Positions 37,236-51,092 are shown, counted from the first letter of the stretch. The stretch: DNA of 64,000 nt from Pseudoxanthomonas sp. CF125 (GCF_900104085.1 NZ_FNLD01000003.1:369001-433000), one strand, 5' to 3'. The notes: generated by a model not told the origin, from the letters alone. Made by a program: numbers and translations.

Positions 37236-38648
37236 ATGACGAACCGATCCCCGCAATACGATTTCGACATCGCCATCATCGGCGGCGGCGCGGGGGGCGT
37301 ACTGACGGCCATCCATGCGCTGGGTCTGGCCGGCGCCGACGTCCGCATCGTCTTGATCGAACCCACTGCGCGACTGGCGCAAGGCGTGGCCTACGCCACC
37401 CGCCATGCCGAACATCTGCTAAACGTGCCGGCACGGCGGATGAGCGCGTTCGACGGCCAGCCGGACGATTTCGTGGATTTCCTGGTCGCCCGCGAAGGCG
37501 AGGCCGCACGCGAAGCCATCGCGGTGTCCTACGCGCAACGCCGGCACTACGGCGAATATCTGCGCGATCGTTTGCAACGCGCGCGCGAAACCGCGGCGGC
37601 GCACTTCGAAGTACTGCAGGACCGGGTCACGAGCCTGGACGAGGCCGACGACATGCTGCGGCTGGGCCTCGAATCCGGCGGCTCGATCCGCGTCCGCGGT
37701 GTGGCCATGGCGGTCGGCAACAATCCGAAGCCGCTGCCCGCTCGCGGCGCATCGGGACTGCCAGGGAAATCGGTGCTGGAAGCCTGGGACTTCGATGCGA
37801 TAAAACAGATCCCCGCCGATGCGGAAATCTGCATCGCCGGCTCCGGCCTGAGCATGGTCGACACGGCGCTGAGCCTGGTCGCAAACGGCCATCGCGGCCG
37901 TGTGCACGTGTTGTCGCGGCACGCGCTGCTGCCGCTTGCGCATACCAAGCATGCGGTCGCCGATTTCGATGCCGAGGCGCTGCTGGGCATGCCGTTGCGG
38001 CAGCGCATGCGCGTCCTGCGCGCGGCCGTCCGCGACGCTGACCATCAAGGGCTGCCGTGGCAAGCGGTGATGGAAAGTGCGCGCCCTCTGGTGCAAAAGC
38101 TGTGGCTCACGCTTTCCCATGAAGACCAGCGGCGTTTCCTGCGTCACGTGGTGCGCTACTGGGACGTGCACCGCCATCGCATCGCGCCGCAAGTGCATGC
38201 GCAACTCGAAGCGCTGCAGGCCAGCGGCCAGCTGCGGCTGCATCGCGGCCGCCTGCAGACCGTGGCCCGCGAAGGGGAACGCATACGCGTGACCTTGATG
38301 ATGCGCGACCGGCGCACGCAGGAACTCGATGTGGACCGCATCGTCAACGCCACCGGAGTGGAGATGCGCGCGCAACTGATGCGCAATCCGCTGCTTTCCG
38401 ACCTTCTGGGCAAGGGCAACGCCCGGCCCGGTATGCATGGCATCGGCATCGACACCTGCGCCGAGGGCGACCTGGTCGATGCGCAGGGCCGGAATCTGGC
38501 GGGCGTGGCCGTGGTCGGCAGCCTGCGTATCGGCCAGCTGTGGGAAAGCATCGCCGTACCCGAGTTGCGTGGGCAGGCGGAGAACGCCGCGCGACGGCTG
38601 TTGGCGCTTGCGCGAACGCCGGGTAGGGGCGACGTAGGAGCGACGTAA
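37236..38648 (+). CDS. FAD/NAD(P)-binding oxidoreductase-like protein (YdhS type)
   Basis: Protein of 470 residues beginning with a Rossmann motif (DIAIIGGGAGGVLTAIHAL) and containing NVPARRMSAF, a second nucleotide motif AEICIAGSGLSMVDTALSL and a C-terminal IVNATGVEM box. This layout matches the FAD-NAD(P)-binding family (PF13454) that includes YdhS; substrates are unknown. The last residues VGAT and the TAA stop are encoded by a GTAG repeat, as in the phosphopantetheinyl transferase gene, so the native C-terminus has been rewritten. Confidence 0.82.
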   Translation: MTNRSPQYDFDIAIIGGGAGGVLTAIHALGLAGADVRIVLIEPTARLAQGVAYATRHAEHLLNVPARRMSAFDGQPDDFVDFLVAREGEAAREAIAVSYAQRRHYGEYLRDRLQRARETAAAHFEVLQDRVTSLDEADDMLRLGLESGGSIRVRGVAMAVGNNPKPLPARGASGLPGKSVLEAWDFDAIKQIPADAEICIAGSGLSMVDTALSLVANGHRGRVHVLSRHALLPLAHTKHAVADFDAEALLGMPLRQRMRVLRAAVRDADHQGLPWQAVMESARPLVQKLWLTLSHEDQRRFLRHVVRYWDVHRHRIAPQVHAQLEALQASGQLRLHRGRLQTVAREGERIRVTLMMRDRRTQELDVDRIVNATGVEMRAQLMRNPLLSDLLGKGNARPGMHGIGIDTCAEGDLVDAQGRNLAGVAVVGSLRIGQLWESIAVPELRGQAENAARRLLALARTPGRGDVGAT

Positions 38649-38725
38649 GTCGCGAACGTCCAGCCGATGATTCGGAGATCATGAGTTTCGCGACTGACGT
38701 CGCTCCTACAATATCCAGCTCCTAC
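38623..38725. repeat. GTAG-type REP pair with partial flanking copies; holds two stop codons
   Basis: A degenerate half (GTAGGGGCGAC, 38623-38633), a full arm (38634-38654), its complement (38689-38709) and another partial end (AGCTCCTAC, 38717-38725). TAA at 38646 ends the FAD protein gene. TAG at 38724-38722 on the minus strand ends the gluconokinase gene. CTAC plus AAT forms TACAAT at 38706-38711. Confidence 0.82.
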
Positions 38726-39234
38726 AAGGGCTCGGCCAGGGCTTGCAGGGCGCGACGCAACTGCGCATCGGGCGGCAGATCGACCGGCAGCACCACGACA
38801 TCGTCCTCGGCGACCGGTTCCTCCAGCGTGGCGAACTGGCTGTCGAGCAGCGACACCGGCATGTAGTGGCCGCTACGCTCGCGCATGCGCTGGCCGATCA
38901 GCGCCGCCTCGCCGCGCAGGAACAGGAACCGCAGCGGCAATCCCGCGGCGCGCAGCACGTCGCGGTGCTGGCGGCGCAGTCCGGAGAAGGCAAGGCTCAC
39001 GCGCGCGCCATCGGCCACGCGGCGTTGCAGATCGGCGGCGATACGCGCTACCCACGGCTGGCGCATTCCGTCGGTCAGCGGCTTGCCTGCAGCCATCAAC
39101 TCCTTGGCCTCGTCGCTGTGGAAATCGTCGGCGTCGAGGAAGGTCGCCTCCCATGCATCGGACAACGCGCGGGCCAGCGTGGTCTTGCCGCTGCCGGACA
39201 CGCCCATCACCACGGCCACGCGCACCTCGCTCAT
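38722..39234 (-). CDS. gntK: Gluconokinase
   Basis: Phosphorylates D-gluconate to 6-phosphogluconate. 170 residues. P-loop GVSGSGKT at residues 11-18, then [24 protein letters not shown], which carries the gluconate-binding signature, and [15 protein letters not shown]. The start overlaps the GH94 gene's stop by ATGA, so it is the third gene of the symporter-phosphorylase-kinase operon. It fits as the enzyme that captures gluconate released by the phosphorylase. Its TAG stop lies in a REP. Confidence 0.93.
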   Translation of the reverse strand: MSEVRVAVVMGVSGSGKTTLARALSDAWEATFLDADDFHSDEAKELMAAGKPLTDGMRQPWVARIAADLQRRVADGARVSLAFSGLRRQHRDVLRAAGLPLRFLFLRGEAALIGQRMRERSGHYMPVSLLDSQFATLEEPVAEDDVVVLPVDLPPDAQLRRALQALAEPL

Positions 39235-41633
39235 GCCGGCCCCGCCTCACCCGGCAGTTCCACACGGACCCGGTAGCGACGCCCCGCCTCGATGCCGGAA
39301 AAGATATCGCCCTCCAGCCATTGGCCATCGATCGCCACGCGGGCCTCGGTGCGGCCGGCGACACGTTCGATCTCCACTTCGAACTCGGCGCCGCGGAACC
39401 GCCGCCAGGCGCGTGCGCGCGGCCAGTGCGAAGGCAGCTGCGGTGCAATCCTCAGCGCTTGGCCCTCGCCGCGCAGACCGAACAGTTCCTCCACCAGGCA
39501 GCGATACATCCACGCCGCCGTGCCGGTGTTGAACAGCTGGCTGGAGCGGCCGGCGGTGCGCGGGTGCAGGCGCCAGGCGCCGCGGTAGTAGTTGGGCACG
39601 AACACCGGCAGCTGTCCGCGCTGCAGGCAGTCTTCCAGGTCCGGGCCGGACAGCATCGCGCGCAATACGCTCCAGGCGCGATCCCCTTCGCCGACCTTGT
39701 ACAGGCTGTGCAGGTAGAAGGCAGCGGCGTGGTTGTAGACCGCGCCATTCTCCGCCGAGCCGGGGAATTTCTGGGTCAGCCGGCCAATGTCTTCGCGCAT
39801 GCCGGTATAGGGCGGGTCGAGCATGGCCACGCCGTACGGCGTGGCCAACTGCGCATCGACCGCGGCCAGCATCCGCGCGCGGCGCGGCGCGTCGGCGGCG
39901 CCGCTGAGCATCGCCCAGCTCTGCGGGTTGAGGTAGATGCGGCCTTCGCTGTCGGCGTTCACGCCGAACGCCACGCCATCGTCGGTGATGCCGCGGCCGT
40001 ACCAGTCGCCGTCCCACAGATGGGCGTTGACCGCGGCATTGAGCGCGTCGGCACCGGCTTCGAAGCGTACGGCTTGCGCGACTCGTCCGCTGCGTACGCA
40101 GACAGCGGCCCACAGGCGCAGCGCATGCGCGCTGGCCAGCGACAGCCAGCCGGACACGCCCCTTCCCTTCCAGCCGACCATGTTCATCGGATCGCACCAG
40201 TCGCCCTGGGCGATGTAGCTGAGCCCGCGCGCATCGCGCGCCTGCAACAGCCAGTCCATCGCCCGGTCAATGCGCTCGGCGACGCTGGCCGTGTCGCCCG
40301 CGCGGTCCGTCACCCTCGCTTCGAGCAGGGCATCGTCGCCGGTCTCGTCCAGATAAGCCTGCAGGCACACCGGCAACCATACACAGTGGTCCGTGTGCGG
40401 CACCTGGTTGATGTACTTCAGCTCCGCACCTTCGACCAACAGGATGCCGTCGGGCATCGCCCCTCCGGGTTCCTGCTGCGACAGCGCGTGCAAGAAAGCC
40501 GCCCGCGCCGTCTGCGGTCGCAGATAGGCCATGCCCATGTGGTCCTGCAGATAGTTGCGGGTCTGCGGGTCGGTGGTCAGGCGGTTGCAATCGCCGTGGT
40601 AATAAACCTGCCGCGGCAGCCAGTGATTGGCGAAGTCGTCCAGCCACGGATCCGGGGTCTCGATGCGCAGGCAGCCGCGGCCCTCGTCCAGGTAGGAAGC
40701 GTGGGCCGTGGTGGCGGCGGCGAAACCTTCCTCGGACAGATAGCGTGCGCGCAGCATGGCGGTCTCGGCGTCGTCGCGGGCCGGGGCGAAGACGAAGCGG
40801 AAGGTTTCCTCGCCCTCCGCCGCCAGCGCAACGCGGTACTGCAGCACCGCCGCCGGCGTCTCGTACAGCGCCTCGCCGCCCGCCAGCCGCTGATGCGCGG
40901 TGACGGCGGTTGGGGCGTGCAATCCGCCCTCGCCCTCGAACGCGGACTGGTTCGCTTCCCAGGCATCGGGCTGGCGCTCGTGCAGCAGCACGGTCCGATC
41001 CTTGAATTCGCGTTGGCGGAAGTAGTCGTCCACCTTCTGGTATGGAGCGACGCTGTCGCAGACGATTCCTCCCAGGTCCGCGCGATAGCCGCCGGACTGG
41101 TTCATCCACGACATGTAGCCGACCGGGAAATACGGATACAGGCTGATCCGGCGCGCACGGCCGGAGCGGTTGCGCACGCGCACGGTCCACAGTTCGGCCA
41201 CGTCCTCCAGTGGCAGCCGCACCGACATTTCCACCTTGATGCCGTCGCATTGCACCGTCCAGGCGACGTCGCCCTGGCCGACCGAGAAAGCGAATGCGTC
41301 CGGCGCGCGGTTCACCGGCGCGTGCGGCGCGGAGAACAGCAGACCGCTGTCTTCGTCCTTGACGTAGCAGAAGCGGCCGGGATGGTGCGCGTAGTACGGT
41401 TGCTCCGGCTGCATGAAGCTCCTGGCTTCCAGCGTTGGCGCATGCGCGTACTTGGCCGGCTCCGGCTGCATGAACTGCGCGGTAGCGTAACCACGGCAGT
41501 TCAGCTGCAACAGCATCCGCCGGTTCCACAGGAAAGTGGAGGCCTGCGGCATCGCGGTGGGACTGCCGAGGACGAAGCGTCGGCCCTGCTCCTGGAAGCC
41601 ATACGGCAGGGTCGCGTCGAAGACACCGCTCAC
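39231..41633 (-). CDS. GH94 phosphorylase, probable cellobionic acid phosphorylase
   Basis: Glycoside phosphorylase of 800 residues with the GH94 layout: N-terminal beta-sandwich ([34 protein letters not shown]), linker, (alpha/alpha)6 barrel and C-terminal strands. The general-acid region reads GDWCDPMN with Asp478 and Asp481; GH94 enzymes usually have DWND, so Cys replaces Asn. The opening [12 protein letters not shown] matches my recollection of cellobionic acid phosphorylases, which split glucosyl-gluconate with phosphate to glucose-1-phosphate and gluconate. Adjacent gluconokinase strongly supports this. No signal peptide, so cytoplasmic. Cellobiose phosphorylase is the alternative. Confidence 0.8.
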   Translation of the reverse strand: MSGVFDATLPYGFQEQGRRFVLGSPTAMPQASTFLWNRRMLLQLNCRGYATAQFMQPEPAKYAHAPTLEARSFMQPEQPYYAHHPGRFCYVKDEDSGLLFSAPHAPVNRAPDAFAFSVGQGDVAWTVQCDGIKVEMSVRLPLEDVAELWTVRVRNRSGRARRISLYPYFPVGYMSWMNQSGGYRADLGGIVCDSVAPYQKVDDYFRQREFKDRTVLLHERQPDAWEANQSAFEGEGGLHAPTAVTAHQRLAGGEALYETPAAVLQYRVALAAEGEETFRFVFAPARDDAETAMLRARYLSEEGFAAATTAHASYLDEGRGCLRIETPDPWLDDFANHWLPRQVYYHGDCNRLTTDPQTRNYLQDHMGMAYLRPQTARAAFLHALSQQEPGGAMPDGILLVEGAELKYINQVPHTDHCVWLPVCLQAYLDETGDDALLEARVTDRAGDTASVAERIDRAMDWLLQARDARGLSYIAQGDWCDPMNMVGWKGRGVSGWLSLASAHALRLWAAVCVRSGRVAQAVRFEAGADALNAAVNAHLWDGDWYGRGITDDGVAFGVNADSEGRIYLNPQSWAMLSGAADAPRRARMLAAVDAQLATPYGVAMLDPPYTGMREDIGRLTQKFPGSAENGAVYNHAAAFYLHSLYKVGEGDRAWSVLRAMLSGPDLEDCLQRGQLPVFVPNYYRGAWRLHPRTAGRSSQLFNTGTAAWMYRCLVEELFGLRGEGQALRIAPQLPSHWPRARAWRRFRGAEFEVEIERVAGRTEARVAIDGQWLEGDIFSGIEAGRRYRVRVELPGEAGPA

Positions 41634-43027
41634 GTCCCCACCTCCCGCCGCGCCTGCAGTTCCGCCTCGACCCGCGCCAGCGCGGCGTCATCCAGCGGAT
41701 AGGCCCGCATCACCCAGACCGCCAGCAGTGCCACCACACCCGGAATCACGGTCAGCAGCAGCACGATGCCCAGGCGCGAGGCGTCGGACTGGGCCTGATT
41801 GGCGATATAGCCCATCGCCGCCAGCATCCAGGCGATCGCGGCCGAGGCCACCGCACCGCCCAGCTTCTGCGAGAACGCTGCTGCAGCGAAGGTCATCGCG
41901 GTGGCGCGGCGCCCGGTCTTCCACTCGGTGTAGTCGGCGCAATCGGCATACATGGAGAACGCCAGCGGCGACTTCGGCCCGAGCAGCAATCCGACCAGGG
42001 TGTTGAGCGCGAACGTCACCCAGATCTGTTCCTTGGGCACGAAGTACATCGCGCAGCTGATCACGCCGACCCCGGCCATCAGTCCCATCATCAGCCGCCG
42101 CTTGTCCACCAGGCGGGTCAGCAGCGGCGTCAGCGCCGCGCCGACGGCCAGCGCCACCGAATAGCTGCCGAGAAACAGGCCGGTCAGCTCCGGCCGGCTT
42201 ACGTAGTACTTGAGGTAATACACCAGCGAGCCGCTACGCATCACGATCGTCACCATGATCACCAGCGCCAGCACGAACAGCACCAGCCAGGGCTTGTTGC
42301 CCAGCAGGTCGAGCACATCCTGGCGCATCGTGCTGCGCTGCTGCGGCGGCGGCTCGATGCGCTCGCGGGTGTTGGCGAACACCGCCACGAAGGTGGCGAC
42401 CGCCACGACCCCGTACAGGACCATGGTCAGCTGCCAGCCAAGCTGCTCGTCGCCGCGGCCGAGCCAGCGCACCAGGTCCAGGGTCAGCCAGTTGACCAGG
42501 GTGGTGCCGGCGAAGGCGGCGATGAAACGGAAACTGATCAGGGTGGTGCGTTGCTGGCTGTCTGCGGTCATGACCCCGGACAGCGCCGAGTACGGCATGC
42601 TCAGCACGGTGTAGACGAACATCATCAGGGTGAAGGTGGCATAGGCCCACAGCAGGCGCCCGCTGCCATCCAGGTCCGGGACCGTCCAGGTCAGCACGCC
42701 GGTGATCGCAAGCGGCACCGCGGCGTACAGCAGGTACGGCCGGAAGCGGCCCCAGCGGGTACGGGTGCGATCGGCGATCGCGCCCATCAACGGGTCGGCC
42801 GCCGCATCGACCAGTTTGGTCACCAGCATCATCGTGCCGACCGCGCCAGCGGCCAGCCCCATCACGTCGGTGTAGAAGATCAGCAGGAAGGCCGAGATGT
42901 TGGCCCAATAGAGGTTGAAGCCGAAGTCGCCGATGCCGTAGCTGATCTTCTCGCGCAACGGCAGGCGCGCTCCGTCCGCGGCCGCGCGCTGGTTTCCGGC
43001 TGGCGCCGTGTCCTGGTCCTGCGTCAT
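41630..43027 (-). CDS. GPH-family sugar:cation symporter (MFS)
   Basis: Inner-membrane symporter of 465 residues with about twelve helices. The start [31 protein letters not shown], and [25 protein letters not shown], are the defining motifs of the glycoside-pentoside-hexuronide family (MelB, XylP, UidB). I place the start at ATG 43027, with AGGAG about 12 bases upstream. It overlaps the GH94 gene by ATGA and leads the operon. Predicted substrate is the disaccharide acid used by the phosphorylase, on context. The promoter lies in 43028-43190, shared with the divergent kinase gene. Confidence 0.87.
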   Translation of the reverse strand: MTQDQDTAPAGNQRAAADGARLPLREKISYGIGDFGFNLYWANISAFLLIFYTDVMGLAAGAVGTMMLVTKLVDAAADPLMGAIADRTRTRWGRFRPYLLYAAVPLAITGVLTWTVPDLDGSGRLLWAYATFTLMMFVYTVLSMPYSALSGVMTADSQQRTTLISFRFIAAFAGTTLVNWLTLDLVRWLGRGDEQLGWQLTMVLYGVVAVATFVAVFANTRERIEPPPQQRSTMRQDVLDLLGNKPWLVLFVLALVIMVTIVMRSGSLVYYLKYYVSRPELTGLFLGSYSVALAVGAALTPLLTRLVDKRRLMMGLMAGVGVISCAMYFVPKEQIWVTFALNTLVGLLLGPKSPLAFSMYADCADYTEWKTGRRATAMTFAAAAFSQKLGGAVASAAIAWMLAAMGYIANQAQSDASRLGIVLLLTVIPGVVALLAVWVMRAYPLDDAALARVEAELQARREVGT

Positions 43028-43190
43028 GCGTTGGTTGCTCCTGAAGACCGGCATGTCGGCGCACCTCGCGCGCATGCACCGGCTGTTGACCGCATTTCAG
43101 CTTGCCGGCATCGCGTAGCGCAGGCAAGCGGGCGGCCCCGGGCGGTGCAGCTCGGCATACACTCGCAGACCCAAGATACGGAGCGCCGCA

Positions 43191-46100
43191 TTGGTTTCCA
43201 GCTGGGTCCTGCTGTTGGTATCGGTCGGTTACGCCGCGCTGCTGTTCGGCGTGGCGTGGTGGGGCGACCGGCGCCCGATGTATCCGGACCGGCCCTGGTT
43301 GCGCCCGGTGGTCTACAGCCTGGCACTGGCCGTCTATTGCTCCTCATGGACGTTCTACGGCGCGGTGGGCAGCGCGGTGCGCAACGGCATCGGCTATCTG
43401 CCGATCTATCTGGGCCCGCTGCTGTTGCTGCTGTTCGGCTGGCGCATCATCGAAAGGCTGGCGCTGATCGCGCGCAGCCAGAACACCGTTTCCATCGCCG
43501 ATTTCATTTCCTCGCGTTACGGCCGTTCGCGCCGGCTGGCGGCGCTGGTCACGGTGATCGCGCTGATCGGCGTGATTCCCTACCTGGCTTTGCAGTACAA
43601 GGCGGTGGCGCTGAGCCTGGGCGTGCTGACCGGCCAGGATGCGCAGAACAGCGGTTTCTTCACCGATCCCGCTTTGTACGTGGCACTGCTGATGGCGTTG
43701 TTCGCCGCGCTGTTCGGCACCCGCCAGGTGGACGCCACCGAGCATCACCACGGCATGATGCTGGCCATCGCGCTGGAATCGGTGGTGAAACTGGTAGCGA
43801 TGATCATCGTGGGCGTATTCGCCTATATCTGGCTGGGCGGGCGCGCGCTGCACGTGGAGGAGTCCGCACGGACCCTGTTCGAGAACGCGCCGCCGGTGGG
43901 TTTCTTCACCCAGACCCTGCTCGGCTTCCTGGCCATCGTGTGCCTGCCGCGCCAGTTCCACGTGGCGGTGGTGGAATGCAGCGACGTCGGCGACATCCGC
44001 AAGGCGCGCTGGTTGTTCGGCATCTATCTGGTGCTGATCTCGGTGATGGTGGTGCCCATCGCCGCCGCGGGCGTGGCCATGTTCGGCGGCGCCGGCGGCA
44101 TCGCCAGCGACACCTTCGTGCTGGCGCTGCCGTTGACCGCAGGCAACAACGCATTGGCGCTGGTGGCGTATATCGGTGGATTCTCGGCGGCCACCGGCAT
44201 GGTGATCGTGGCCAGCATCGCCCTGGCCACCATGGTCAGCAACGATCTGGTGATGCCGGTGCTGTTGCGGCGCGGCTGGGCCGAGCGCCACGCCGAGGCC
44301 GACGTGGCCTCGCGCGTGCTGTGGATACGCCGGCTGGCGATCCTGATGCTGGCTTTGTGCGCCTACGCCTACTACCGCACCAGCAGCAACGACAATTCGC
44401 TGGCCTCCTACGGGCTCATTGCGTTCGCGGCGGTGGCCCAGTTCGCGCCCGGGTTGATCGGCGGCCTGTATTGGCGCGGTGCCAGCCGGCGCGGCGTGGA
44501 AATCGGCATGCTGGTCGGCTTCGCCACCTGGATCTACACGCTGCTGCTGCCGACGCTGTCGGCTTCCGGCTGGCTGGGTCCGGAATGGCTGCAGACCGGA
44601 CCGTACGACATCCACTGGCTGCGTCCGCAACAGTTGTTCAACCTGACCGGCTGGGACCCGCTGACCCACGGTACGTTCTGGTCGCTGCTGCTCAACACGG
44701 GCGTGATGATGCTGGTGTCCGCGCGTTGGCGGCCCAGCGTTGACGAACGCCTGCGGATCGCTCCGTTCCTCGACCCCTACGCGCAACGGCAGGCGCTGGT
44801 GGCCAGCGAATGGCCGGGCAACGTGCGCGTGTCGGATCTGCTGGCCCTGGCCGAACGCATCGTCGGCGAGCGGCATGCGCGCCGCGCCTTCGCCGAGCAG
44901 GCCACCACGCTGCAGCGCGAACTGCAGCCGGCCGCCGCCGCCGACCGTGCCTGGGTGCAGTTCACCGAACGCCTGCTGGCCGCGGCCATCGGCGCGGCCT
45001 CGGCGCGGTTGGTGCTGACCAGCGTGCTGCGCGGCTCGGGCATGGAACTGGGCGAAGTGGTGGCGGTGCTGGACGAAGCGGGACAGGAACTGCGCTTCAA
45101 CCGCGAAATCCTGTCCACCACGCTGGAGAACATCAGTTCCGGCGTCAGCGTGGTCGATCCGGACATGCGCCTGGTGGCCTGGAACCGGCGCTATCAGCTG
45201 ATGTTCGGCTATCCGCAAGGCATGCTTTACGTGGGTCGCCCGGTGGCGGATCTGATCCGCTACAACGCCGAGCGTGGCGAGCTGGGCAGCGGCGATCTGG
45301 AAGAGCAGATCGCCAAGCGCATCAGCTACATGCGCGTCGGTTCGCCGCACATCTTCGAGCGCGTGCGCAGCGACGGCAGCGTGATCGAGATGCGCGGGCA
45401 GGCGCTGCCCGGCGGCGGCTACGTCACCAGCTACAACGACATCACCGATTTCAAGCGCGCCGAGAACGCGCTGCTGGAAGCCAACGAGAACCTGGAGCAG
45501 CGCGTGGCCGACCGCGGACGCGAAGCCGAGGCCGCGCAGCAGTCGAAGACACGCTTCCTGGCCGCGATCAGCCACGACGTGCTGCAACCGCTGAATGCGG
45601 CGCGGCTGTTCACTTCGGCGCTGCGCGACAGCGATGAGCCGGGCGAACAGCGCCATCTGGCCGAACGCGTCGATGCGTCGCTGCGCGCGGCGGAAGAATT
45701 GCTGGACGGCCTGCTGGACGTCTCGCGCCTGGATGCCGGCGGCATGCACACCGAAATCGGCGATTTCGACGCCGGCGCGCTGCTGCGCGAACTGGCTTCC
45801 CAGTACGCGCCGGTCGCCGCCGGCCGCGGCCTCGATCTGCGGGTGCACGCCTCGGCGCAGCCGGTACGCAGCGACCGTCGGTTGCTGCGTCGCGTCTTGC
45901 AGAACTTCATCGCCAATGCGCTGCGCTACACCCGTAGCGGCCGCATCGTGCTGGGCATGCGCCCGCGCGGGCAGAATCTGGAACTGCAGGTGTGGGATAC
46001 CGGTCCCGGCATCCCCGAACACCACATGCGCCAGATCTTCGACGAGTTCCACCGCTATCCCCAGCCCTTCGATTGGGGCGAGCAGGGATTGGGATTGGGC

Positions 46101-46630
46101 CTGTCCATTTGCCAGCGCATCTCGCGGCTGCTCGGCCACGATCTGGGCGCGCACAGCCGTGTCGATCACGGCAGCATGTTCTCGATCACGGTGCCGCGCG
46201 CGGCGTTCGCCGCCGACTCCCTCAGCGAGCCCGCGCCCTTGCCGCGCGCGACGGACTCGCTGGCTGGGTTGCGCGTGCTGTGCGTGGACAACGACCAGGA
46301 AATCCTGGATGGCATGCGCGCGTTGCTCAGCCGCTGGCAGGTGGAGGTGATCACGGCGGCCACCGTGGACGAGGCCTTGCGCAAGATCGAGCAGGCTCCG
46401 GCGGTGATGCTGGTCGACTATCACCTGCACGACCGCATGGACGGACTGGAAGCCCTGGATGCCTTGCAGGCCGCCAGTGCGGCGCCGATCACCGGCGCCC
46501 TGCTGACCGCCGACGGCCGCGATGAGCTCAAGCAGCGCGCGCGCGACCGCGGTTACCGGCTGCTGACCAAACCGGTGAAGCCGGCCTCGTTGCGGGCGTT
46601 CCTGGCCGCCCACCATCAGACGATCACGGT

Positions 46631-46634
<4 letters not shown>
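43191..46634 (+). CDS. Hybrid sensor histidine kinase with N-terminal sodium:solute symporter domain (CrbS-like)
   Basis: Membrane kinase of 1147 residues. An SSF-type transporter domain of about 13 helices covers residues 1-520 ([37 protein letters not shown]). A PAS domain lies at about 645-760 ([21 protein letters not shown]). The phospho-acceptor His795 is in [15 protein letters not shown], with ATPase boxes [10 protein letters not shown] and DTGPGI, and a receiver has Asp1076 (MLVDYHLHD). Start is TTG 43191, with GGAG upstream. The architecture matches CrbS/MxtR, which control acs with a LuxR-type partner; both a LuxR regulator and acs are within 8 kb. CbrA is the alternative, but its partner is an NtrC-type regulator. 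Confidence 0.87.
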
Positions 46635-47026
<392 letters not shown>

Positions 47027-47078
47027 GGTTTCGTTCGAGTCGGTCCGCATCGTTACCGTCATGAGCGCGCGGGGTTCG

Positions 47079-48164
47079 CTAGGCGTCGGCCCGGGACAGC
47101 GCGGCATAAGGGGAGCGTTGCGGGATTTTCGCCACCTCGATGCAATCGCGACCTTTGCGCTTGGCTTCGTACAGTGCGGCGTCGGCAACATTGACCCATT
47201 CGGTGGGATCGGCGATGGAGTGATTGATCTCCGACAAGCCGATACTTACGGTGCATTTGAGATCCACGGCCGCAAAAGCGTACGCGGCTACCTGCCTGCG
47301 CAGGCGCTCGGCGGCGACGATGGCTTCTTCCCAATGGGTTTCGGGCATGACGATGCCGAACTCGTCGCCGCCGTAGCGTCCGCCGGTGTCCATATCGCGC
47401 AGGCAGGCCTTCATCAGGCGCGCGAATTCCTCGATCACCGCATCGCCCACGGTATGGCCGTAACTGTCGTTGATCTGTTTGAAGTAATCGATATCGATCA
47501 TGATCAGCACCGCCGGCCGGCCCGCGCGCACGAAGCGGTTGAATTCCACATTGGCCGCGTATTGCCACTGCTGCCGGTTCATCAGGCCGGTGGCGGCATC
47601 GAAGCGCGAGGTCTTCTCGAACATGCGCTTCTGCCGCAGCGTCTGCTGCGCCAGCAGGCGGCTGGCGGCGCCGATCGCCAGTGGATAGACGATCAGCAGC
47701 GGCAGGCAGGCCAGCATGGTGCGGTAGGTGGTGTAGGGCTCGAAGCGAAAACCCATGAAGGCGCTGGTGACCAGGCAGGTCATCGCCATCAGCGCCAGGT
47801 TCTTGGCGCCGAAGCGGCGACCGCCGACGATCACCTTGTCCATGGTCAGCATCACCGCCAGCAACACGCTGGGCAAGGTGTCGAAAGCCATCACCGCGAT
47901 CCAGAAGCCGCCGAACGCGGCGTCGGTCATCAGGTTGCGGTATTCGGCCTTGATCGGGTCGCGGCTGCGCAGGACGTGCGCATAGGCCAGATGCGGCCAG
48001 ATCAGGCCGTCGAACACCAGCAATCCCCATAACCAGGGCGCGGCGCCGTGCTCGTGCATGACCGCGGCCACGCACAGCACGCCAATACCCAGCCCGATGA
48101 CGCGCATCGGGTACAGGCGTCTGCCGAAGTTGGTACGACGGGATTCGCTGCGGTCGCTATCCAT
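47079..48164 (-). CDS. Diguanylate cyclase with MASE2 membrane sensor domain
   Basis: Makes cyclic di-GMP. 361 residues. The N-terminal half has about five or six helices with AEYRNLMTDAAFGGFWIAVMAF, the MASE2 signature. The GGDEF domain begins after RFDAATGLMNRQQWQYA, and the active site GRYGGDEFG is intact. RDMD five residues before it is a complete inhibitory I-site, so product inhibition is expected. ATG 48164 is chosen because it precedes the first helix closely, and the upstream extension is not conserved-looking. Convergent with the DUF1232 gene. Confidence 0.9.
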   Translation of the reverse strand: MDSDRSESRRTNFGRRLYPMRVIGLGIGVLCVAAVMHEHGAAPWLWGLLVFDGLIWPHLAYAHVLRSRDPIKAEYRNLMTDAAFGGFWIAVMAFDTLPSVLLAVMLTMDKVIVGGRRFGAKNLALMAMTCLVTSAFMGFRFEPYTTYRTMLACLPLLIVYPLAIGAASRLLAQQTLRQKRMFEKTSRFDAATGLMNRQQWQYAANVEFNRFVRAGRPAVLIMIDIDYFKQINDSYGHTVGDAVIEEFARLMKACLRDMDTGGRYGGDEFGIVMPETHWEEAIVAAERLRRQVAAYAFAAVDLKCTVSIGLSEINHSIADPTEWVNVADAALYEAKRKGRDCIEVAKIPQRSPYAALSRADA

Positions 48165-48309
48165 CCGCCTATCCGGAAAGCCGGCACGCACCAGGCGGGC
48201 CCCATCGCACCATCGTAGCGCGGCCATACTGGCGACCCGGGCGCAATTTGTGCGCGACGTTACATTTTCGTGCTCACCGGATGCAAGCGCAGCCGGCGAA
48301 CGTGCGACG

Positions 48310-48978
48310 TCAGTCCTGCTCTTCCGGCGGCAGCACCATGGCCTCCGGATCGACCGACAGGCGCCCCGCCATCAACACCGCCTGAGTGCGGTTGGTGACC
48401 CCCAGCTTGCGCAGGATGGCGGTGACGTGGGCCTTGATGGTGGCCTCGGACACGCCCAGATCGTAGGCGATCTGTTTGTTCAAACGGCCCGCACCCAGCA
48501 TCTGCAGCACGCGGAACTGCTGCGGGGTGAGGTCGCGCAGACGCTGGGCCACTTCATACTCGTCGCGGCCGATACCGGGCGCGGCCAGCGCTTCCGGCGG
48601 CGCCCAGCGTTCGCCGTCCAGCACCAGGCGGATCGCTTCGCCGATCGTTTCCGAGGCGGCCGACTTGGGGATGAAGCCCAGGGCGCCATGATCCAGCGCG
48701 CGCCGCATCACGCTGGGCTCTTCGCGTGCGGACACCACCACCACTGGCAGTTGCGGATGCAGCACGCGCAGGTGCACCAGCGCATTGAAGCCCTGCGCGC
48801 CCGGCATGTTGAGGTCCATCAACAGCAGATCGGCGTCGGGATGCGCGTCCACCAAGGCATAGAGCGCATCGACGTTGTCGGCCTCGTGCAGTTTCACCCC
48901 CGGCATCACCCGCTGCACCGCGCCACGCAGGGCTTCGCGGAACAGGGGGTGGTCGTCGGCGATGAGCAGGGTGGTCAT
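48310..48978 (-). CDS. LuxR/NarL-family response regulator (CrbR/ErdR-like)
   Basis: Two-domain regulator of 222 residues. The receiver has Asp8-Asp9 acid pocket, phospho-acceptor Asp55 in LLLMDLNMPG and Lys in FIPKSAAS. The C-terminal helix-turn-helix reads LTPQQFRVLQMLGAGRLNKQIAYDLGVSEATIKAHVTAILRKL. It lies downstream of acs on the same strand, separated by a repeat. The expected partner is the symporter-fused kinase at 43191. Predicted target: the acs promoter. Confidence 0.9.
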   Translation of the reverse strand: MTTLLIADDHPLFREALRGAVQRVMPGVKLHEADNVDALYALVDAHPDADLLLMDLNMPGAQGFNALVHLRVLHPQLPVVVVSAREEPSVMRRALDHGALGFIPKSAASETIGEAIRLVLDGERWAPPEALAAPGIGRDEYEVAQRLRDLTPQQFRVLQMLGAGRLNKQIAYDLGVSEATIKAHVTAILRKLGVTNRTQAVLMAGRLSVDPEAMVLPPEEQD

Positions 48979-49015
48979 GGGTCTCTGCGAATCCGCTGAG
49001 CCGATTTCCCGGTGT

Positions 49016-49114
49016 CGTCATCCCAGCGAAAGCTGGGATCCATTTTGATCTCCGGCTGTTCCGGCCAATACGAAGTCAAAATCAAGATGGATCCCAGCTT
49101 TCGCTGGGATGACG
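49016..49114. repeat. CGTCATCCC inverted-repeat element, 99 bp
   Basis: Perfect 28-base terminal arms (49016-49043 and 49087-49114) around a centre with TTTTGATC/ATCAAGAT complementarity. Nearly the same ends as the element at 35525. It separates acs from the response regulator gene. Confidence 0.85.
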
Positions 49115-49148
49115 ATGGAAGGATAGTCGCGGATCGCAGTTTCAAGGT

Positions 49149-51092
<1,944 letters not shown>

